Of a stretch of DNA of 64,000 bases, positions 7,747-18,072 are shown in pieces (positions within the stretch are counted from its first letter, which is position 1; each line of letters begins with the position of its first letter). The notes beneath the pieces are model-generated. The model had not been told where the DNA came from, searched no databases, and worked only from the letters and a program-made list of their open reading frames with translations. The position numbers were made by a program, and so were the translations under genes. The DNA is from Paraburkholderia sp. Lineage in GTDB: Bacteria > Pseudomonadota > Gammaproteobacteria > Burkholderiales > Burkholderiaceae. The DNA lies in the NCBI RefSeq assembly GCF_028283785.1, contig NZ_JAPWKB010000012.1:62001-126000 (forward strand). Direction: 5' to 3'.

Positions 7747-9081
7747 TCATCCCGCATCCACGACGAAGCCGCGCTGCCGCAGCAATTCCAGCACGCCCTT
7801 GCGTCCGCCCAGATGCAGCGCGCCGATCGCCACGAACACCGGGCGGTTCGGCGCGGCAATCAACACCATACGCGTGACGAAGCGCCGGTTCCGGTCATAG
7901 ACGATCCGGTTATCGACCTGCGCCGACACCCGTTTATCCCGCGCGAGCGATTCCGATTTCGCCGCCTGCCACGCGGCGATCGCGTCGGCGTCGCCGACCC
8001 GCCATAACCGATGCAGCGTCTGCACGTCCGCGACGTTTTGCGCGGGCGTCTGCACCAGATCCTGCGCGAGCATCTCGCGCTGTTGCGGCAGCGTCAGGTT
8101 GGTGAACGCACGCATCTGCTCACCGAGTGTCTCCAGTCCGACGATTTTGCCGCGCGTGTGCAGATAGACGTTCTGCAATTGCGCTTCGGTGCCGTATTCG
8201 GTTTGCAGACCGGCGCTCAGTGAATCGTAGGTTTCCACCAGCAGCGACGCGAGCCACGGCCGCATCTTCCGGATTTCGACCAGCGCCGCCGGATTGCCGC
8301 GCAGCCGCGCTTCGAGTTTGTGCCACAGCGGATCGGGCAGCAGCTTCGGCAGACACGGCCACGAGCAGACTCCGTAGCGCGACACGTCGTCTTGCGACAC
8401 GAGCAGATCGTCGGGCGACAGTTCGAGCGCGAGTGTGGGCGAAGCGGCGAGCGCGCCGGTGATCGGACGCCGGAACGGCTGGTTCGGCGGATAGTCGGCC
8501 GGGTCGCCGACATGCAGCGTGCCCAGCACATAGATGGTCACAGACCCGCGTGTCGCGACATAGAACGGCATGCGCGCCGGTTGCGTGCGAACCGGACCGC
8601 TGGCGGTCGTGCTGGAACTGCTCTGCGGCCCCGCAGGCGGCGGATTGAAGCCGGGCAGACTGGCGCGCGGTTGCGCAGCCGGATTGGCGACAGCCGGTGC
8701 GGCCGGTACGGCTTGCGCGGCGTTGGCCGCGGGCGCGGCATGCGCCACTGAAACCGGATCGAAAAATTCGGATGGAGCAAACGAAGCAAACTGGGCGACG
8801 CCGCTGCCGGTCGCACACACGGCCAGCGCCAGCGCGCCTTTGCACAGATAGCCGCGAACGATTCGCGCGAGCCGTGCGGGACGACGGCGTCGCGCGAACA
8901 GTGCATTGCGGACAAGACGAACCACGCGGAAAGCGGCAAGGCCGGCGAGTCGGGCAATGGCTGGCAGACCGGTTTCCCGGTTTCCCGCCCGTTCACCCAT
9001 GCGTCCACCCGCCCGGCCGCCATCGCGCCCGCCAATACGCAGGCGACGCGCAGGACGACGCGCCGCCGACGTATCAGGCAT
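7747..9081 (-). CDS. TraB/GumN family protein with an N-terminal membrane segment
   Basis: A 444-residue protein when begun at ATG 9081, which has a GAGGAGGTGGGGGA ribosome binding site inside the end of dppF and overlaps dppF by eight bases. An Arg-rich segment is followed by a hydrophobic stretch (about residues 75-100), then an Ala/Pro-rich linker. From about residue 170 the TraB/GumN domain begins, marked by the paired GxxH motifs LGTLHVGDP and, near the C-terminus, IGALHLGGRKGV. The family is suspected to be a Tiki-like metalloprotease. The protein is probably anchored in the inner membrane with the domain in the periplasm. It shares strand and coupling with the dpp unit; the function is unknown. 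Confidence 0.8.
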   Translation of the reverse strand: MPDTSAARRPARRLRIGGRDGGRAGGRMGERAGNRETGLPAIARLAGLAAFRVVRLVRNALFARRRRPARLARIVRGYLCKGALALAVCATGSGVAQFASFAPSEFFDPVSVAHAAPAANAAQAVPAAPAVANPAAQPRASLPGFNPPPAGPQSSSSTTASGPVRTQPARMPFYVATRGSVTIYVLGTLHVGDPADYPPNQPFRRPITGALAASPTLALELSPDDLLVSQDDVSRYGVCSWPCLPKLLPDPLWHKLEARLRGNPAALVEIRKMRPWLASLLVETYDSLSAGLQTEYGTEAQLQNVYLHTRGKIVGLETLGEQMRAFTNLTLPQQREMLAQDLVQTPAQNVADVQTLHRLWRVGDADAIAAWQAAKSESLARDKRVSAQVDNRIVYDRNRRFVTRMVLIAAPNRPVFVAIGALHLGGRKGVLELLRQRGFVVDAG

Positions 9082-10096
9082 CCACGTCCCCCACCTCCTC
9101 GGCACGGTGGCACGACACCTGGCGGCCGTCGACTTCACGCAGCTTCGGTTCTTCGGTGCGGCAGCGGTCGATCACATACGGGCAGCGCTGATGGAACGTG
9201 CAGCCCGACGGCGGATTCAGCGGCGACGGCATTTCGCCTTGCAGCTTGATCTTGATCGTGCGGTCCGCCTCGAAGATCGACGGTGTCGCCGACATCAACG
9301 CGCGCGTGTACGGATGACGCGGATTCGCGAAGATCTTCTTCTTGTCGCCGAGTTCGGCCACGCCGCCGAAGTACATCACCATCACGTCGTCGGCGATATG
9401 CTCGACCACCGACAGATTGTGCGAAATGAACACGTAGCTGGTCTTGAACTGTTCCTGCAAGTCCATGAACAGATTCAGGATCTGCGCCTGGATCGACACA
9501 TCGAGCGCGGATACGGGTTCATCGGCGACGACGATCTGCGGATCGAGAATCATCGCGCGCGCAATCGCCACGCGTTGCCGCTGACCGCCCGAGAACATAT
9601 GCGGATAGCGCTTCGCATGCTCCGGGCGCAAGCCGACGGTGCGCATCATCTGCGCGATCCGGTCGGCGCGCTCCGAGGCGCTTGCCTGGGTATTGATGGC
9701 GAGCGGCTCGCCGAGCGTCTGCTCGACGGTCTTGCGCGGATTCAGCGACGCAAACGGATTCTGGAACACCATCTGCACGCGCCGCCGCAACGCGGCGATC
9801 TTCGCGTGATCGGCGCCCGCGACGTCTTCGCCATCGACCAGCAGACGGCCTGCCGTCGGCGCTTCGATCATGGTCAGTTGACGGGCCAGCGTGGACTTGC
9901 CGCAGCCGGATTCACCGACCACCGCGAGCGTCTTGCCGCGCTCCAGCGCGAACGACACGCCGTTCAGTGCCTTCACCGTGGCGTGACCGAACATCCCGCG
10001 CTTCACCGGATAGTGACGCGCCAGCTGTTCCGCGACCAGCACGTGGTCGCCGCTACTGCTTGCGCCGGGTTGGCGCATGTCGGGTACTGCATTCAT
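9074..10096 (-). CDS. dppF: Dipeptide ABC transporter ATP-binding protein DppF
   Basis: A 340-residue ATPase of the peptide/opine/nickel ABC family. It hydrolyses ATP on the cytoplasmic side to drive peptide uptake through DppBC. Walker [12 protein letters not shown] is near residue 67, the signature [14 protein letters not shown] near 165, Walker [13 protein letters not shown] near 185, and a switch histidine in VFISHNL near 220. The C-terminal oligopeptide-transporter extension with paired cysteines (CTFHQRCPY) is also present. The start ATG at 10096 overlaps the dppD stop by four bases; the longer frame is not supported. Confidence 0.94.
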   Translation of the reverse strand: MNAVPDMRQPGASSSGDHVLVAEQLARHYPVKRGMFGHATVKALNGVSFALERGKTLAVVGESGCGKSTLARQLTMIEAPTAGRLLVDGEDVAGADHAKIAALRRRVQMVFQNPFASLNPRKTVEQTLGEPLAINTQASASERADRIAQMMRTVGLRPEHAKRYPHMFSGGQRQRVAIARAMILDPQIVVADEPVSALDVSIQAQILNLFMDLQEQFKTSYVFISHNLSVVEHIADDVMVMYFGGVAELGDKKKIFANPRHPYTRALMSATPSIFEADRTIKIKLQGEMPSPLNPPSGCTFHQRCPYVIDRCRTEEPKLREVDGRQVSCHRAEEVGDVDA

Positions 10097-11142
10097 CGTG
10101 CGCCTCCCTGGAAGTGAGCGTCGGGTTGAACCGGTTTTTGAACCGGAGCGGCCTTGGTGTGGACGTTCGCATCGCCCAAAAGGTTCAGCGGTTTGATACA
10201 TCGTACGCGAGCCGCTTCGTCATGATCGGGCAACGGCGCAAGCGCCGGACGCGCCTTCGTGCAATCGTCCACCGCATATTTGCAGCGCGGCGCGAACAGA
10301 CAGCCGCGCGGACGGTCATCGCGTCCCGGCACCATCCCCGGTAACGCCGCCAGCCGGACCGCGCCCACATTGTGCTCGGGAATCGCCGCCAGCAACGCTT
10401 CCGTATACGGATGATGCGGTGCCGCGAAAATATCCGGCACCTTGTTGGTTTCGATGACTTCGCCGGCGTACATCACCGCGACGCGCTGCGCGACTTCCGA
10501 CACCACGGCGAGATCGTGCGAGATCAGCACGAGCGCCATGCCGCGTTCCTTTTGCAGCTTGACGAGCAGTTCCATGATCTGCGCCTGGATCGTCACGTCG
10601 AGCGCGGTGGTCGGCTCGTCGGCGATCAGCAGCTTCGGATTGCAGGCCACCGCCATTGCGATCATCACGCGCTGGTTCATCCCGCCCGACATCTGGTGCG
10701 GAAATGAATCGATGCGGTTTTTCGCGTCGGGAATACCGACCTGATCGAGCAGTTCCAGCGCGCGTTGCTGCAATGCCGCGCCGCGCAAGCCTTCGTGCAG
10801 CTTCAGCACTTCCTTGATCTGATAGCCGACGGTATAGCTCGGATTCAGACTCGTCAGCGCGTCCTGGAACACCATCGCGATATCTTTGCCGATGATCTTG
10901 CGGCGTTCTTTCGGCGAGGCCTTCAGCAGGTTCTTGCCGTCGAAACTGATTTCGTCGGCGGTGACCTTGCCGGGCGCGTCGATCAGGCCCATCAGCGCCA
11001 TCATCGTGACGCTCTTGCCCGATCCGGATTCGCCCACCACGCCGACCACTTCGCCTGGCGCGACGTCGAGGTTGATGCGGTCTACCGCCGGCAAGCCGTT
11101 GAAATTGACCGCGAGATTGCGGATGGTCAATAGGTTGCTCAT
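10093..11142 (-). CDS. dppD: Dipeptide ABC transporter ATP-binding protein DppD
   Basis: A 349-residue ABC ATPase paired with DppF. Walker [13 protein letters not shown] is near residue 37, the signature [14 protein letters not shown] near 152, Walker [15 protein letters not shown] near 170, and the switch histidine in [11 protein letters not shown] near 205. The extension [15 protein letters not shown] near 290 is typical of OppD/DppD proteins and suggests an iron-sulphur site as described in that family. Start 11142 lies two bases beyond the dppC stop (11145-11147), so translation is likely coupled. The downstream gene dppF overlaps by four bases. Confidence 0.94.
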   Translation of the reverse strand: MSNLLTIRNLAVNFNGLPAVDRINLDVAPGEVVGVVGESGSGKSVTMMALMGLIDAPGKVTADEISFDGKNLLKASPKERRKIIGKDIAMVFQDALTSLNPSYTVGYQIKEVLKLHEGLRGAALQQRALELLDQVGIPDAKNRIDSFPHQMSGGMNQRVMIAMAVACNPKLLIADEPTTALDVTIQAQIMELLVKLQKERGMALVLISHDLAVVSEVAQRVAVMYAGEVIETNKVPDIFAAPHHPYTEALLAAIPEHNVGAVRLAALPGMVPGRDDRPRGCLFAPRCKYAVDDCTKARPALAPLPDHDEAARVRCIKPLNLLGDANVHTKAAPVQKPVQPDAHFQGGAR

Positions 11143-11144
11143 GG

Positions 11145-12062
11145 TCAGGCCATCCGTTTCAGTTTGGGATCGAGTGCGTCGCGCAGCCCGTCGCCGAGCA
11201 GGTTGATCGCAAGCACCGAGATCAGGATGGACAGACCGGGCATCGTGACGATCCACCATGCGCTGTCGATGTAGTCACGCGCGGATGCCAGCATCGCGCC
11301 CCACTCCGCCGACGGCGGTTGCACACCCAGGCCGAGAAAGCCGAGCGCGGCCGCGTCGAGAATGGCAGACGAAAACCCGAGCGTAGCCTGGACGATCAGC
11401 GGCGCGGTGCAGTTCGGCAGCACCTGCGAGAACATCAATCGCGCCGTGCCGGCCCCGGCCACGCGCGACGCCGTCACGTATTCCTTCTGCAACTCGCCGA
11501 GCGCAGACGCGCGCGTCAGCCGCACGTAACCCGGCAACGCGACGATCGCAATCGCGAGCATCGTGTTGACGAGCCCCGGCCCGATGATCGCAACCACGGC
11601 CACCGCGAGCAGCAGCGACGGCAACGCGAGCAGCACGTCCATGATGCGCATGATCGGCGTATCGGCCCATTTCTCGAAGAACGCCGCGCACAGACCGAGC
11701 ACGACGCCCGGAATCAGCGCGAGCACGACCGACACGAAGCCGATCCAGAACGACAGCCGCGCGCCGTACATCAGACGCGAAAGGATGTCGCGGCCCGCTT
11801 CGTCGGTACCGAGAATGAACTTCCAGTTGCCGCCGTCGAGCCATGCGGGCGGAATCTTAACGTTGTCGCGGTATTGCTCGATCGGGCTATGCGGCGCGAT
11901 CAGCGGTGCGAAGATCGCCACGATAATCAGCAGCAACACGATGGCGCCCGCGAAAACCGCGCCGCGGTTACGCGAGAAGTTGGCCCAGAATTCGCGGGCA
12001 GCGATGGCACGGCCGCTGGGCGGCGTGACCGATTGGGGAATGGTGTTCTGGATATCAGCCAT
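11145..12062 (-). CDS. dppC: Dipeptide ABC transporter permease DppC
   Basis: A 305-residue inner-membrane permease. The N-terminal OppC-type extension includes a membrane segment ([20 protein letters not shown], about residues 37-56), followed by [20 protein letters not shown], the OppC/DppC signature, and a binding-protein-dependent transport domain with five further segments. The EAA-like loop [19 protein letters not shown] contacts the ATPases. The gene lies between dppB and dppD on the same strand; the 92 bases before it hold a GC-rich inverted repeat near 12100-12120. Family length and order are normal. Confidence 0.94.
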   Translation of the reverse strand: MADIQNTIPQSVTPPSGRAIAAREFWANFSRNRGAVFAGAIVLLLIIVAIFAPLIAPHSPIEQYRDNVKIPPAWLDGGNWKFILGTDEAGRDILSRLMYGARLSFWIGFVSVVLALIPGVVLGLCAAFFEKWADTPIMRIMDVLLALPSLLLAVAVVAIIGPGLVNTMLAIAIVALPGYVRLTRASALGELQKEYVTASRVAGAGTARLMFSQVLPNCTAPLIVQATLGFSSAILDAAALGFLGLGVQPPSAEWGAMLASARDYIDSAWWIVTMPGLSILISVLAINLLGDGLRDALDPKLKRMA

Positions 12063-12154
12063 AGCTATTTCATGCCTCCCGTGGAGCCGCCTCGACCGGG
12101 GCGTGCGCCCCGCCGGAGGTCAGCGAACGAATGTGAGCGTGGGGGTGCATGTAT

Positions 12155-13168
12155 TTACCTCGTATGGCGAATGCGCGGATTCAACACGCCGTACAGCAGA
12201 TCGACGACGAGGTTCACGACGATCACGAGCGTCGCGATCATCAGGATGCCGCCCTGCACGACCGGATAGTCGCGCCGGCCGATCGCATCGATCAACCATT
12301 TGCCGATACCCGGCCATGAAAACAGCGTCTCCGTCAGCACGGCGCCCGCAAGCAACGTGCCGACCTGCAGACCGATCACCGTCACGACCGGAATCAGCGC
12401 GTTACGCAGCGCATGCACGACGATCACGCGACCCGGCGGCAAACCCTTCGCGCGCGCGGTGCGGATGTAGTCCTCGCGCAGCACTTCGAGCATCGACGAA
12501 CGCGTCATCCGCGCGATCACCGCGAGCGGAATCGTGCCGAGCACGATCGCGGGCAGGATCAGATGGCTCAGCGCCGAACGGAACGAGCCTTCGTCGGTGC
12601 CGGGCAACAACGCGTCGATCAGCATGAAACCGGTGACGTGCGGAATGTCGTATTCGACCGCGATGCGACCCGACACCGGCGTCCAGCCCAGCTTCACCGA
12701 GAACAGCATGATGAGGATCAAGCCCCACCAGAAGATCGGCATCGAATAGCCGGTCAGTGCAGTGCCCATCACGCCGTGATCGACGACCGTACCGCGCCGC
12801 AATGCAGCAAACACGCCGGCCGGCAGGCCGATCAGCAGCGCGAAGATCATCGCGCAGATCGACAGTTCGACGGTGGCGGGAAAACGTGCGAGGAATTCGC
12901 CCATCACAGGCGTGTTGGTGATGATCGACATCCCGAGGTCGCCGTGCAGCGCGCGGCCGACATAGTGGATGTATTGCATCGGCAGCGATTCGTCGAGACC
13001 GAGACGATGCATCGCCGCAGCGTGCATGGCCGGATCGACGCCGCGCTCGCCCATCATCACTTCGATGGGGTCGCCGGGGATCAGATGGATGAGCGCGAAT
13101 GCAAGGATCGTGATGCCGATAAACGTCGGAATCACCATGCCGATGCGGCGCAAGACAAAGCGGAACAT
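12155..13168 (-). CDS. dppB: Dipeptide ABC transporter permease DppB
   Basis: A 337-residue inner-membrane permease with an N-terminal membrane segment (residues 9-30) and the motif HLIPGDPIEVMMGERG typical of OppB/DppB. The transport domain contains about six segments, and the EAA-type cytoplasmic loop is in VLREDYIRTARAKGLPPGRV. It forms the channel with DppC. The gene follows dppA after 130 bases that include a hairpin (13249-13269), a common way to keep the abundant binding protein at higher level than the permeases. The ATG 13168 start gives the usual length. Confidence 0.94.
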   Translation of the reverse strand: MFRFVLRRIGMVIPTFIGITILAFALIHLIPGDPIEVMMGERGVDPAMHAAAMHRLGLDESLPMQYIHYVGRALHGDLGMSIITNTPVMGEFLARFPATVELSICAMIFALLIGLPAGVFAALRRGTVVDHGVMGTALTGYSMPIFWWGLILIMLFSVKLGWTPVSGRIAVEYDIPHVTGFMLIDALLPGTDEGSFRSALSHLILPAIVLGTIPLAVIARMTRSSMLEVLREDYIRTARAKGLPPGRVIVVHALRNALIPVVTVIGLQVGTLLAGAVLTETLFSWPGIGKWLIDAIGRRDYPVVQGGILMIATLVIVVNLVVDLLYGVLNPRIRHTR

Positions 13169-13248
13169 GGTTCGTCCCTATGGTTTCGATGAGGGGAAAA
13201 CGCAACCGGCGACGAGGGCTTGTGGCCCCGGCCGCCGGATCGTCCAGA

Positions 13249-13269
13249 CCCGGTTTTCTACCGGGTTCG
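13249..13269 (-). promoter_or_regulatory. Hairpin between dppA and dppB
   Basis: ACCCGGT and ACCGGGT form a stem with a five-base loop in the dppA-dppB gap. There is no U-run, so it may stabilise the dppA message or cause partial termination rather than end the operon. Confidence 0.45.
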
Positions 13270-13298
13270 AGGAGCGTACTGCGTGAGGATTATTTAGC

Positions 13299-14927
13299 TT
13301 ACTTCATGCTCACGCCGTCGAAGCGCGTATAGCCGAGCGGCTCGATCCGCATATCGACCACTTTCTTGCTGACCGGCTGATAGACGGTCGAGTGGGCGAT
13401 CGGCGAGAACGGCAGCTGCTGCGCGAAAATCTGCTGCGCCTGCATGTAAGCCTTGGTGCGCGCGCCTTGATCGGACGTCACGCGGCCCTTCTGGATCAGG
13501 TCGTCGAACGGCTTGTAGCACCACTTCGAGAAGTTGTTGCCGTTGACCGCTTCGCAGCCGAGCAAGGTGCCGAGCCAGTTGTCCGGATCGCCGTTGTCGC
13601 CGGTCCAGCCGATCAGCATCGCGTCGTCTTCGCCCGCGTGCGCACGCTTGATGTACTCGCCCCATTCATACGTGACGATCTTCGCCTTCACGCCGATCTT
13701 GGCCCAGTCGGCCTGGATCATTTCCGCCATCAGGCGCGCGTTCGGGTTGTACGGACGTTGCACCGGCATTGCCCACAGGTTGATGTCGAAGCCGTTCGCG
13801 AAACCGGCCTTGGCGAGCAACGCCTTGGCCTTTTCCGGATCGTACGATGCCATCTTCAGGCTCTTGTCATACGACCATTGGGTCGGCGGCATCGGATTCG
13901 TCGCGGCCTGGCCTGCGCCCTGATACACGGAATCGATGATCGCCTTCTTGTTGATCGCCATGTCGAGCGCCTGACGCACTTCGAGCTTGTCCACCGGCTT
14001 GTGCGTCACGTTGTACGCCAGATAGCCGAGGTTGAAGCCCGGTTGCGACGGCATGTCGAGGCTGGTTTCCGCCTTCAGCGGCGCGATGTCCGCCGGACGC
14101 GGATAGCTCATCACCTGGCATTCGTCGCGCTTCATCTTCTGCACGCGCACGCCGGCGTCCGGCGTGATCGAGAAGATCAGCTTCGAGACCTTCACCGCGT
14201 TCGGCTTCCAGTAATCCGGATTGCCGTCGAAGCGGATCGTCGCGTCTTTCGTGTAGCTGCGGAAAATGAACGGGCCCGTGCCGACCGGGAACTGGTTGAT
14301 GTCCGACGCCTTGCCGGCCTTCATCAACTGGTCGCCGTATTCGGCGGACAGCACCGACGCGTATTCCATCGCCAGATTCTGGATGAACGGCGCGTTGACT
14401 TCCTTCAGCGTGAACTTGACCGTGTACGGATCGACCTTTTCGACGCTGGTAATCAGCTTGTCGAGGCCCATGTCCGTGAAATACGGGAACTGCACCGGAT
14501 ACGCCTTGTGGAACGCCGAGTTCGGATCGAGCATGCGCTGGAACGTGAACACGACGTCGTCCGCGTTGAATTCGCGGGTCGGCTTGAAGAACGACGTGGT
14601 CTGGAACTTCACGCCGTGACGCAGATGGAACGTGTACGTCTTGCCGTCGGCGGATACATCCCACTTTTCGGCCAGACCCGGCTCGACCTTGGTGCCGCCG
14701 CGTTCGAATTCGACGAGGCGGTTATAGACGGTGAACGTGTTGGCCGTGAAGTCGGTGCCCGTCGTGTATTGGGCAGGATCGAAACCCGCGGGGCTGCCTT
14801 CTGAGCAGTAGACGAGCGTCTTGTTCGGGATCTCGGCGCGCGCGATGCTGGCGCCCGCCATCGATGCCGCTGCAGCGGCGACGAGCGTGGTGAAACGCGC
14901 GGCGCGCAACAGATTGTTTTGCTTCAT
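13299..14927 (-). CDS. dppA: Dipeptide-binding periplasmic protein DppA
   Basis: A 542-residue family-5 solute-binding protein. A signal peptide covers residues 1 to about 31 (basic start, hydrophobic VAAAAASMAGASIARA, cleavage after ARA). The mature part starts with KTLVYCSEGSPAGFDPAQYT and contains the DppA-like segments FHLRHGVKFQTTSFFKPTRE and DCOOH-end WLGTLLGCEAVNGNNFSKWC with paired cysteines. It captures short peptides in the periplasm and delivers them to DppBC. The start has GGAGGA seven bases upstream. It heads the minus-strand operon dppA-B-C-D-F, which is complete. Peptide versus haem precursor preference cannot be read from sequence. Confidence 0.93.
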   Translation of the reverse strand: MKQNNLLRAARFTTLVAAAAASMAGASIARAEIPNKTLVYCSEGSPAGFDPAQYTTGTDFTANTFTVYNRLVEFERGGTKVEPGLAEKWDVSADGKTYTFHLRHGVKFQTTSFFKPTREFNADDVVFTFQRMLDPNSAFHKAYPVQFPYFTDMGLDKLITSVEKVDPYTVKFTLKEVNAPFIQNLAMEYASVLSAEYGDQLMKAGKASDINQFPVGTGPFIFRSYTKDATIRFDGNPDYWKPNAVKVSKLIFSITPDAGVRVQKMKRDECQVMSYPRPADIAPLKAETSLDMPSQPGFNLGYLAYNVTHKPVDKLEVRQALDMAINKKAIIDSVYQGAGQAATNPMPPTQWSYDKSLKMASYDPEKAKALLAKAGFANGFDINLWAMPVQRPYNPNARLMAEMIQADWAKIGVKAKIVTYEWGEYIKRAHAGEDDAMLIGWTGDNGDPDNWLGTLLGCEAVNGNNFSKWCYKPFDDLIQKGRVTSDQGARTKAYMQAQQIFAQQLPFSPIAHSTVYQPVSKKVVDMRIEPLGYTRFDGVSMK

Positions 14928-14969
14928 GTTTCCTCCAGGTTCGGGACCGGCGTCAGCCGGCGTAGCGCG

Positions 14970-14999
14970 ATATTACGCGAGCTTGGCTGGCGTCAACAA
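14970..14999 (-). promoter_or_regulatory. Candidate promoter of the dpp operon
   Basis: On the minus strand TAATAT (14970-14975) lies downstream of TTGTTGACG (14991-14999). TTGACG gives a 15-base spacer and TTGTTG gives 18, so neither is ideal. The placement fits a start about 35 bases before the dppA ribosome binding site. A GCCGGC/GCCGGT hairpin lies in the leader. Confidence 0.35.
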
Positions 15000-15116
15000 G
15001 CGGACGAAATTACGGGGTTGACGATCGGAAACATTACCCGCGTGGGGTCGTCGGCGCGGCGCCGGATGTGGGCAAAATGAAAGCACGGACGACATGACGC
15101 GTCAGCCGGCACAACG

Positions 15117-15150
15117 AAAAACGGGCCCTGACGCGAAGTCAGGGGCCGTC
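15117..15150 (-). terminator. Rho-independent terminator after metF
   Basis: On the minus strand GGCCCCTGAC and GTCAGGGCCC pair around a short loop and are followed by a TTTTT-containing run. It lies about 60 bases after the metF stop and ends the ahcY-holin-metF run. Confidence 0.8.
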
Positions 15151-15210
15151 GATTCAAGCATTGTTCACGCTTTGACACGGTTGAGCGCGGATGCGCGCAA
15201 CTGGACGAAC

Positions 15211-16043
15211 TTAGGCGCCGAGGCGCTCGCAGATCGCCTTGCTCGCCGCCGACGCGTTCAGCGTGTAGAAGTGAATGCCTGGCACATCGGCCTCCACCAG
15301 ACGCTGACACAGCGCCGTCACGACATCCAGCCCGAACGCGCGGATCGACTCGCGGTCGTCGCCGAAGCTTTCGAGACGACGCGCGATCCAGCGCGGCACT
15401 TCCGCGCCGCACATCTCCGAGAAACGCATCAGCTGCGAGAAGTTCGTAATCGGCATGATGCCGGGCACGATCGGCACATCGACGCCGAGGGCTTCTGCGC
15501 ATCTTCGACGAAGCGGAAATACGCGTCCGCGTTGTAGAAGTATTGCGTGATCGCCGAATTGGCACCCGCTTTCACCTTGCGCGCGAAGTTCTCGAGATCG
15601 ACACGCGGCGAACGCGATTGCGGATGATATTCCGGATAGCCCGCGACTTCGATCCAGAACCAGTCGCCGAACTCGGCGCGGATAAAGCTCACCAGTTCCG
15701 ACGCGTAGCGCAACTCGCCGACTTCGCCCATGCCGGACGGCAAATCGCCGCGCAGCGCGACGATATGGCGGATGCCATGCGATTTGTACTCGTTGAGGAT
15801 GGCCCGGAGGCTCTCTTTCGACGAGCCGATGCACGACAGATGCGGCGCCGCGGACAGCCCTTCCTTCGCCATCTCGACGACGGTATCGAGCGTGCCCTGT
15901 TGCGTCGAACCGCCCGCGCCGAACGTCACGGAGACGAACTTGGGCTTGAGCGGCAACAGCTGCGCGCGCGTGGCGCGCAGCTTTTCGACGCCTTCCTGCG
16001 TTTTCGGCGGGAAGAATTCGAATGAAAGTTCGATCGGTTTCAT
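15211..16043 (-). pseudogene. metF: 5,10-methylenetetrahydrofolate reductase MetF, split by a frameshift
   Basis: MetF reduces 5,10-methylenetetrahydrofolate to 5-methyltetrahydrofolate for methionine synthesis. The first part reads normally from ATG 16043 (MKPIELSFEFFPPKT, FVSVTFGAGGSTQQ, HIVALRGDLPSG) to RFVEDA. Homology then continues in another frame with LGVDVPIVPGIMPITNFSQ and ends at CERLGA, stop 15211. The span is 833 bases. Removing two bases gives 276 codons plus stop, near the family length. The switch is at GCGC 15497-15500, where GAT GCA GAA GCC would restore the frame, as if a GC dinucleotide had been duplicated. A sequencing or assembly error is quite possible because the gene is expected to be useful. 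It follows ahcY and the holin-like gene on the same strand. Confidence 0.85.
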
Positions 16044-16074
16044 GTTTCAGTCAGATTGCTGATGCCGCGCATGA

Positions 16075-16428
16075 CTACGCGAGATTGCGGTTGCCGAAGA
16101 TCAGCGCCGACAGCAGCCACGACACGATGCTGTACAGGATCGAGCCGAAGAACGCCGACCAGAATCCCGAGACTTCGAAGCCCTTCAGCAGCGACGCGCA
16201 CAACCAGAAGCACAGCGCGTTGACTACCAGAATGAAGAGTCCCAGCGTCAGGATCGTCACGGGCAAAGTCAGCAGAAGCAGCACCGGGCGCAGGATCGTA
16301 TTGATCAGCCCGAGCACCACGGCCACGATCAGCGCGGTGCCGAAACTGCGGATGTGGATCGACGGAACGAGGTACGTGATGATGAGCAACGCAAGCGCGT
16401 TGATGAGCCAGGTCAGCAGCATGGTCAT
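16075..16428 (-). CDS. Small four-helix membrane protein of the phage holin superfamily 4 type
   Basis: A 117-residue hydrophobic protein with four membrane segments (about residues 4-22, 28-48, 55-77 and 88-110) and the family's SFGTALIVAVVLGLINTILRP region. Such proteins (PF04020-like) are named holins by similarity, but chromosomal copies are not tied to lysis. It lies between ahcY and metF on the same strand, with 31 bases to metF. Start ATG 16428 has AAAGGAGC just upstream. Its role in the methionine-cycle unit is unknown; it is probably only cotranscribed. Confidence 0.85.
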   Translation of the reverse strand: MTMLLTWLINALALLIITYLVPSIHIRSFGTALIVAVVLGLINTILRPVLLLLTLPVTILTLGLFILVVNALCFWLCASLLKGFEVSGFWSAFFGSILYSIVSWLLSALIFGNRNLA

Positions 16429-16517
16429 GTAAAGCTCCTTTCAGGCTGGGCGTCGGATTACGTATCGGGTTGAGTATCGGGTGACATGACGTCACGCAAA
16501 TGATGACGTTCAGTGTG

Positions 16518-16546
16518 AGCAAGGCGGCGCATCGCGCCGCCTTGCT
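16518..16546 (-). other. Perfect 12-13-bp hairpin between ahcY and the holin-like gene
   Basis: AGCAAGGCGGCGC and GCGCCGCCTTGCT flank a three-base centre. No U-run follows on the minus strand, so it may be a partial terminator or a processing/stability element below ahcY. Confidence 0.5.
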
Positions 16547-16616
16547 TCATCGAATCGTCAAACTTCGGCATCGCTGCCGCGACATCCGTCGCGGCCTGCT
16601 CGCGATGCTATCGCGA

Positions 16617-18038
16617 TCAATAACGGTAGTGGTTCGGCTTGAACGGGCCGTTCTTGTCGACGCCGATGTAGCCGGCCTGATCGTCCGACAGCACGGTCAG
16701 ATTCGCGCCGATGCGCGCCAGATGCAGGCGTGCAACCTTCTCGTCGAGTTGCTTCGGCAACACGTAGACCTTGTTCTCGTACTTGTTGCCTTCGGTGAAC
16801 AGTTCGATCTGCGCGAGCGTCTGGTTCGTGAACGAGTTCGACATCACGAACGACGGGTGGCCCGTTGCGCAACCCAGGTTCACGAGGCGGCCTTCGGCCA
16901 GCAGGATCACGCGCTTGCCGTCCGGGAAAATGATGTGGTCGACTTGCGGCTTGATGTTGTCCCACTGGTACTGACGGGTCGATGCGACGTCGATTTCCGA
17001 GTCGAAGTGACCGATGTTGCAGACGATCGCGTTGTGGCGCATCGCCTTCATGTGATCGTGGCCGATCACATGGAAGTTGCCGGTTGCCGTCACGAAGATG
17101 TCGGCCTTGTCGGCGGCGTATTCCATCGTCACGACACGGTAGCCTTCCATCGCTGCCTGCAATGCGCAGATCGGATCGATTTCGGTGACCCACACGGTCG
17201 CGCCGAGGCCGCGCAGCGATTGCGCGCAGCCCTTGCCCACGTCGCCGTAACCGGCCACGACCGCGATCTTGCCGGCGATCATCACGTCGGTGGCGCGCTT
17301 GATGCCATCGACCAGCGACTCACGGCAGCCATACAGGTTGTCGAACTTCGACTTCGTCACCGAGTCGTTGACGTTGATGGCCGGGAACGGCAGACGGCCT
17401 TCCTTTTCCATCTGATACAGACGATGCACGCCGGTCGTGGTTTCTTCCGTCACGCCCTTGATGTGCTTGAGACGCGTCGAATACCACACCGGATCGTTGT
17501 CCAGATGCGCGGCGATCGACTTGTACAGTGCCACTTCTTCTTCGTTGGTCGGCTTCGAGATCACCGAACGGTCTTTTTCCGCCTTCGAGCCGAGAATCAG
17601 CAACAGCGTCGCGTCGCCGCCGTCATCGAGAATCATGTTGGCGAATTCGCCGTTCGGCCATTCGAAAATGCGGTGCGAGTATTCCCAGTATTCGTCGAGC
17701 GATTCGCCCTTGTACGCGAACACCGGCACGCCGCCTTGCGCGATCGCGGCCGCAGCGTGATCCTGCGTCGAGAAAATATTGCACGATGCCCAACGGACGT
17801 CGGCGCCGAGCGCGGTCAGCGTCTCGATCAGCACGCCAGTCTGGATCGTCATGTGCAGCGAGCCGGCGACGCGTGCGCCTTTCAGCGGCTGTTGCGCCTT
17901 GTACTCGTCGCGGGTCTGCATCAGACCCGGCATTTCCGTCTCGGCGATGGTGAGTTCTTTGCGACCCCACGAAGCCAGCGACATGTCGGCAACGATGAAA
18001 TCCTGGGAATCTGTGGAATTGACTGCGGCGTTCATCAC
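16617..18038 (-). CDS. ahcY: Adenosylhomocysteinase (S-adenosylhomocysteine hydrolase)
   Basis: A 473-residue NAD-dependent cytoplasmic enzyme that splits S-adenosylhomocysteine to adenosine and homocysteine, removing the methyltransferase product inhibitor. The N-terminal [20 protein letters not shown], the substrate segment [18 protein letters not shown], the NAD-binding loop [15 protein letters not shown] near residue 253, and the C-terminal KPNHYRY are all conserved. The 40-residue insertion typical of bacterial and plant forms is present. Start ATG 18038 follows AAAGGAG. Expression is very probably switched on by S-adenosylhomocysteine through the riboswitch at 18073-18200. Confidence 0.97.
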   Translation of the reverse strand: MMNAAVNSTDSQDFIVADMSLASWGRKELTIAETEMPGLMQTRDEYKAQQPLKGARVAGSLHMTIQTGVLIETLTALGADVRWASCNIFSTQDHAAAAIAQGGVPVFAYKGESLDEYWEYSHRIFEWPNGEFANMILDDGGDATLLLILGSKAEKDRSVISKPTNEEEVALYKSIAAHLDNDPVWYSTRLKHIKGVTEETTTGVHRLYQMEKEGRLPFPAINVNDSVTKSKFDNLYGCRESLVDGIKRATDVMIAGKIAVVAGYGDVGKGCAQSLRGLGATVWVTEIDPICALQAAMEGYRVVTMEYAADKADIFVTATGNFHVIGHDHMKAMRHNAIVCNIGHFDSEIDVASTRQYQWDNIKPQVDHIIFPDGKRVILLAEGRLVNLGCATGHPSFVMSNSFTNQTLAQIELFTEGNKYENKVYVLPKQLDEKVARLHLARIGANLTVLSDDQAGYIGVDKNGPFKPNHYRY

Positions 18039-18072
18039 GCACTCCTTTCTAAGAATTGACTAGAAATTTGAC

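Noticed and set aside
15211..16043. Programmed frameshifting in metF.
   Set aside because: No slippery heptamer or downstream pseudoknot stands out, and MetF is not known to use it; a GC duplication is simpler.
16075..16428. A prophage remnant, from the holin name.
   Set aside because: Chromosomal holin-superfamily proteins between ahcY and metF are ordinary; no other phage gene is present.
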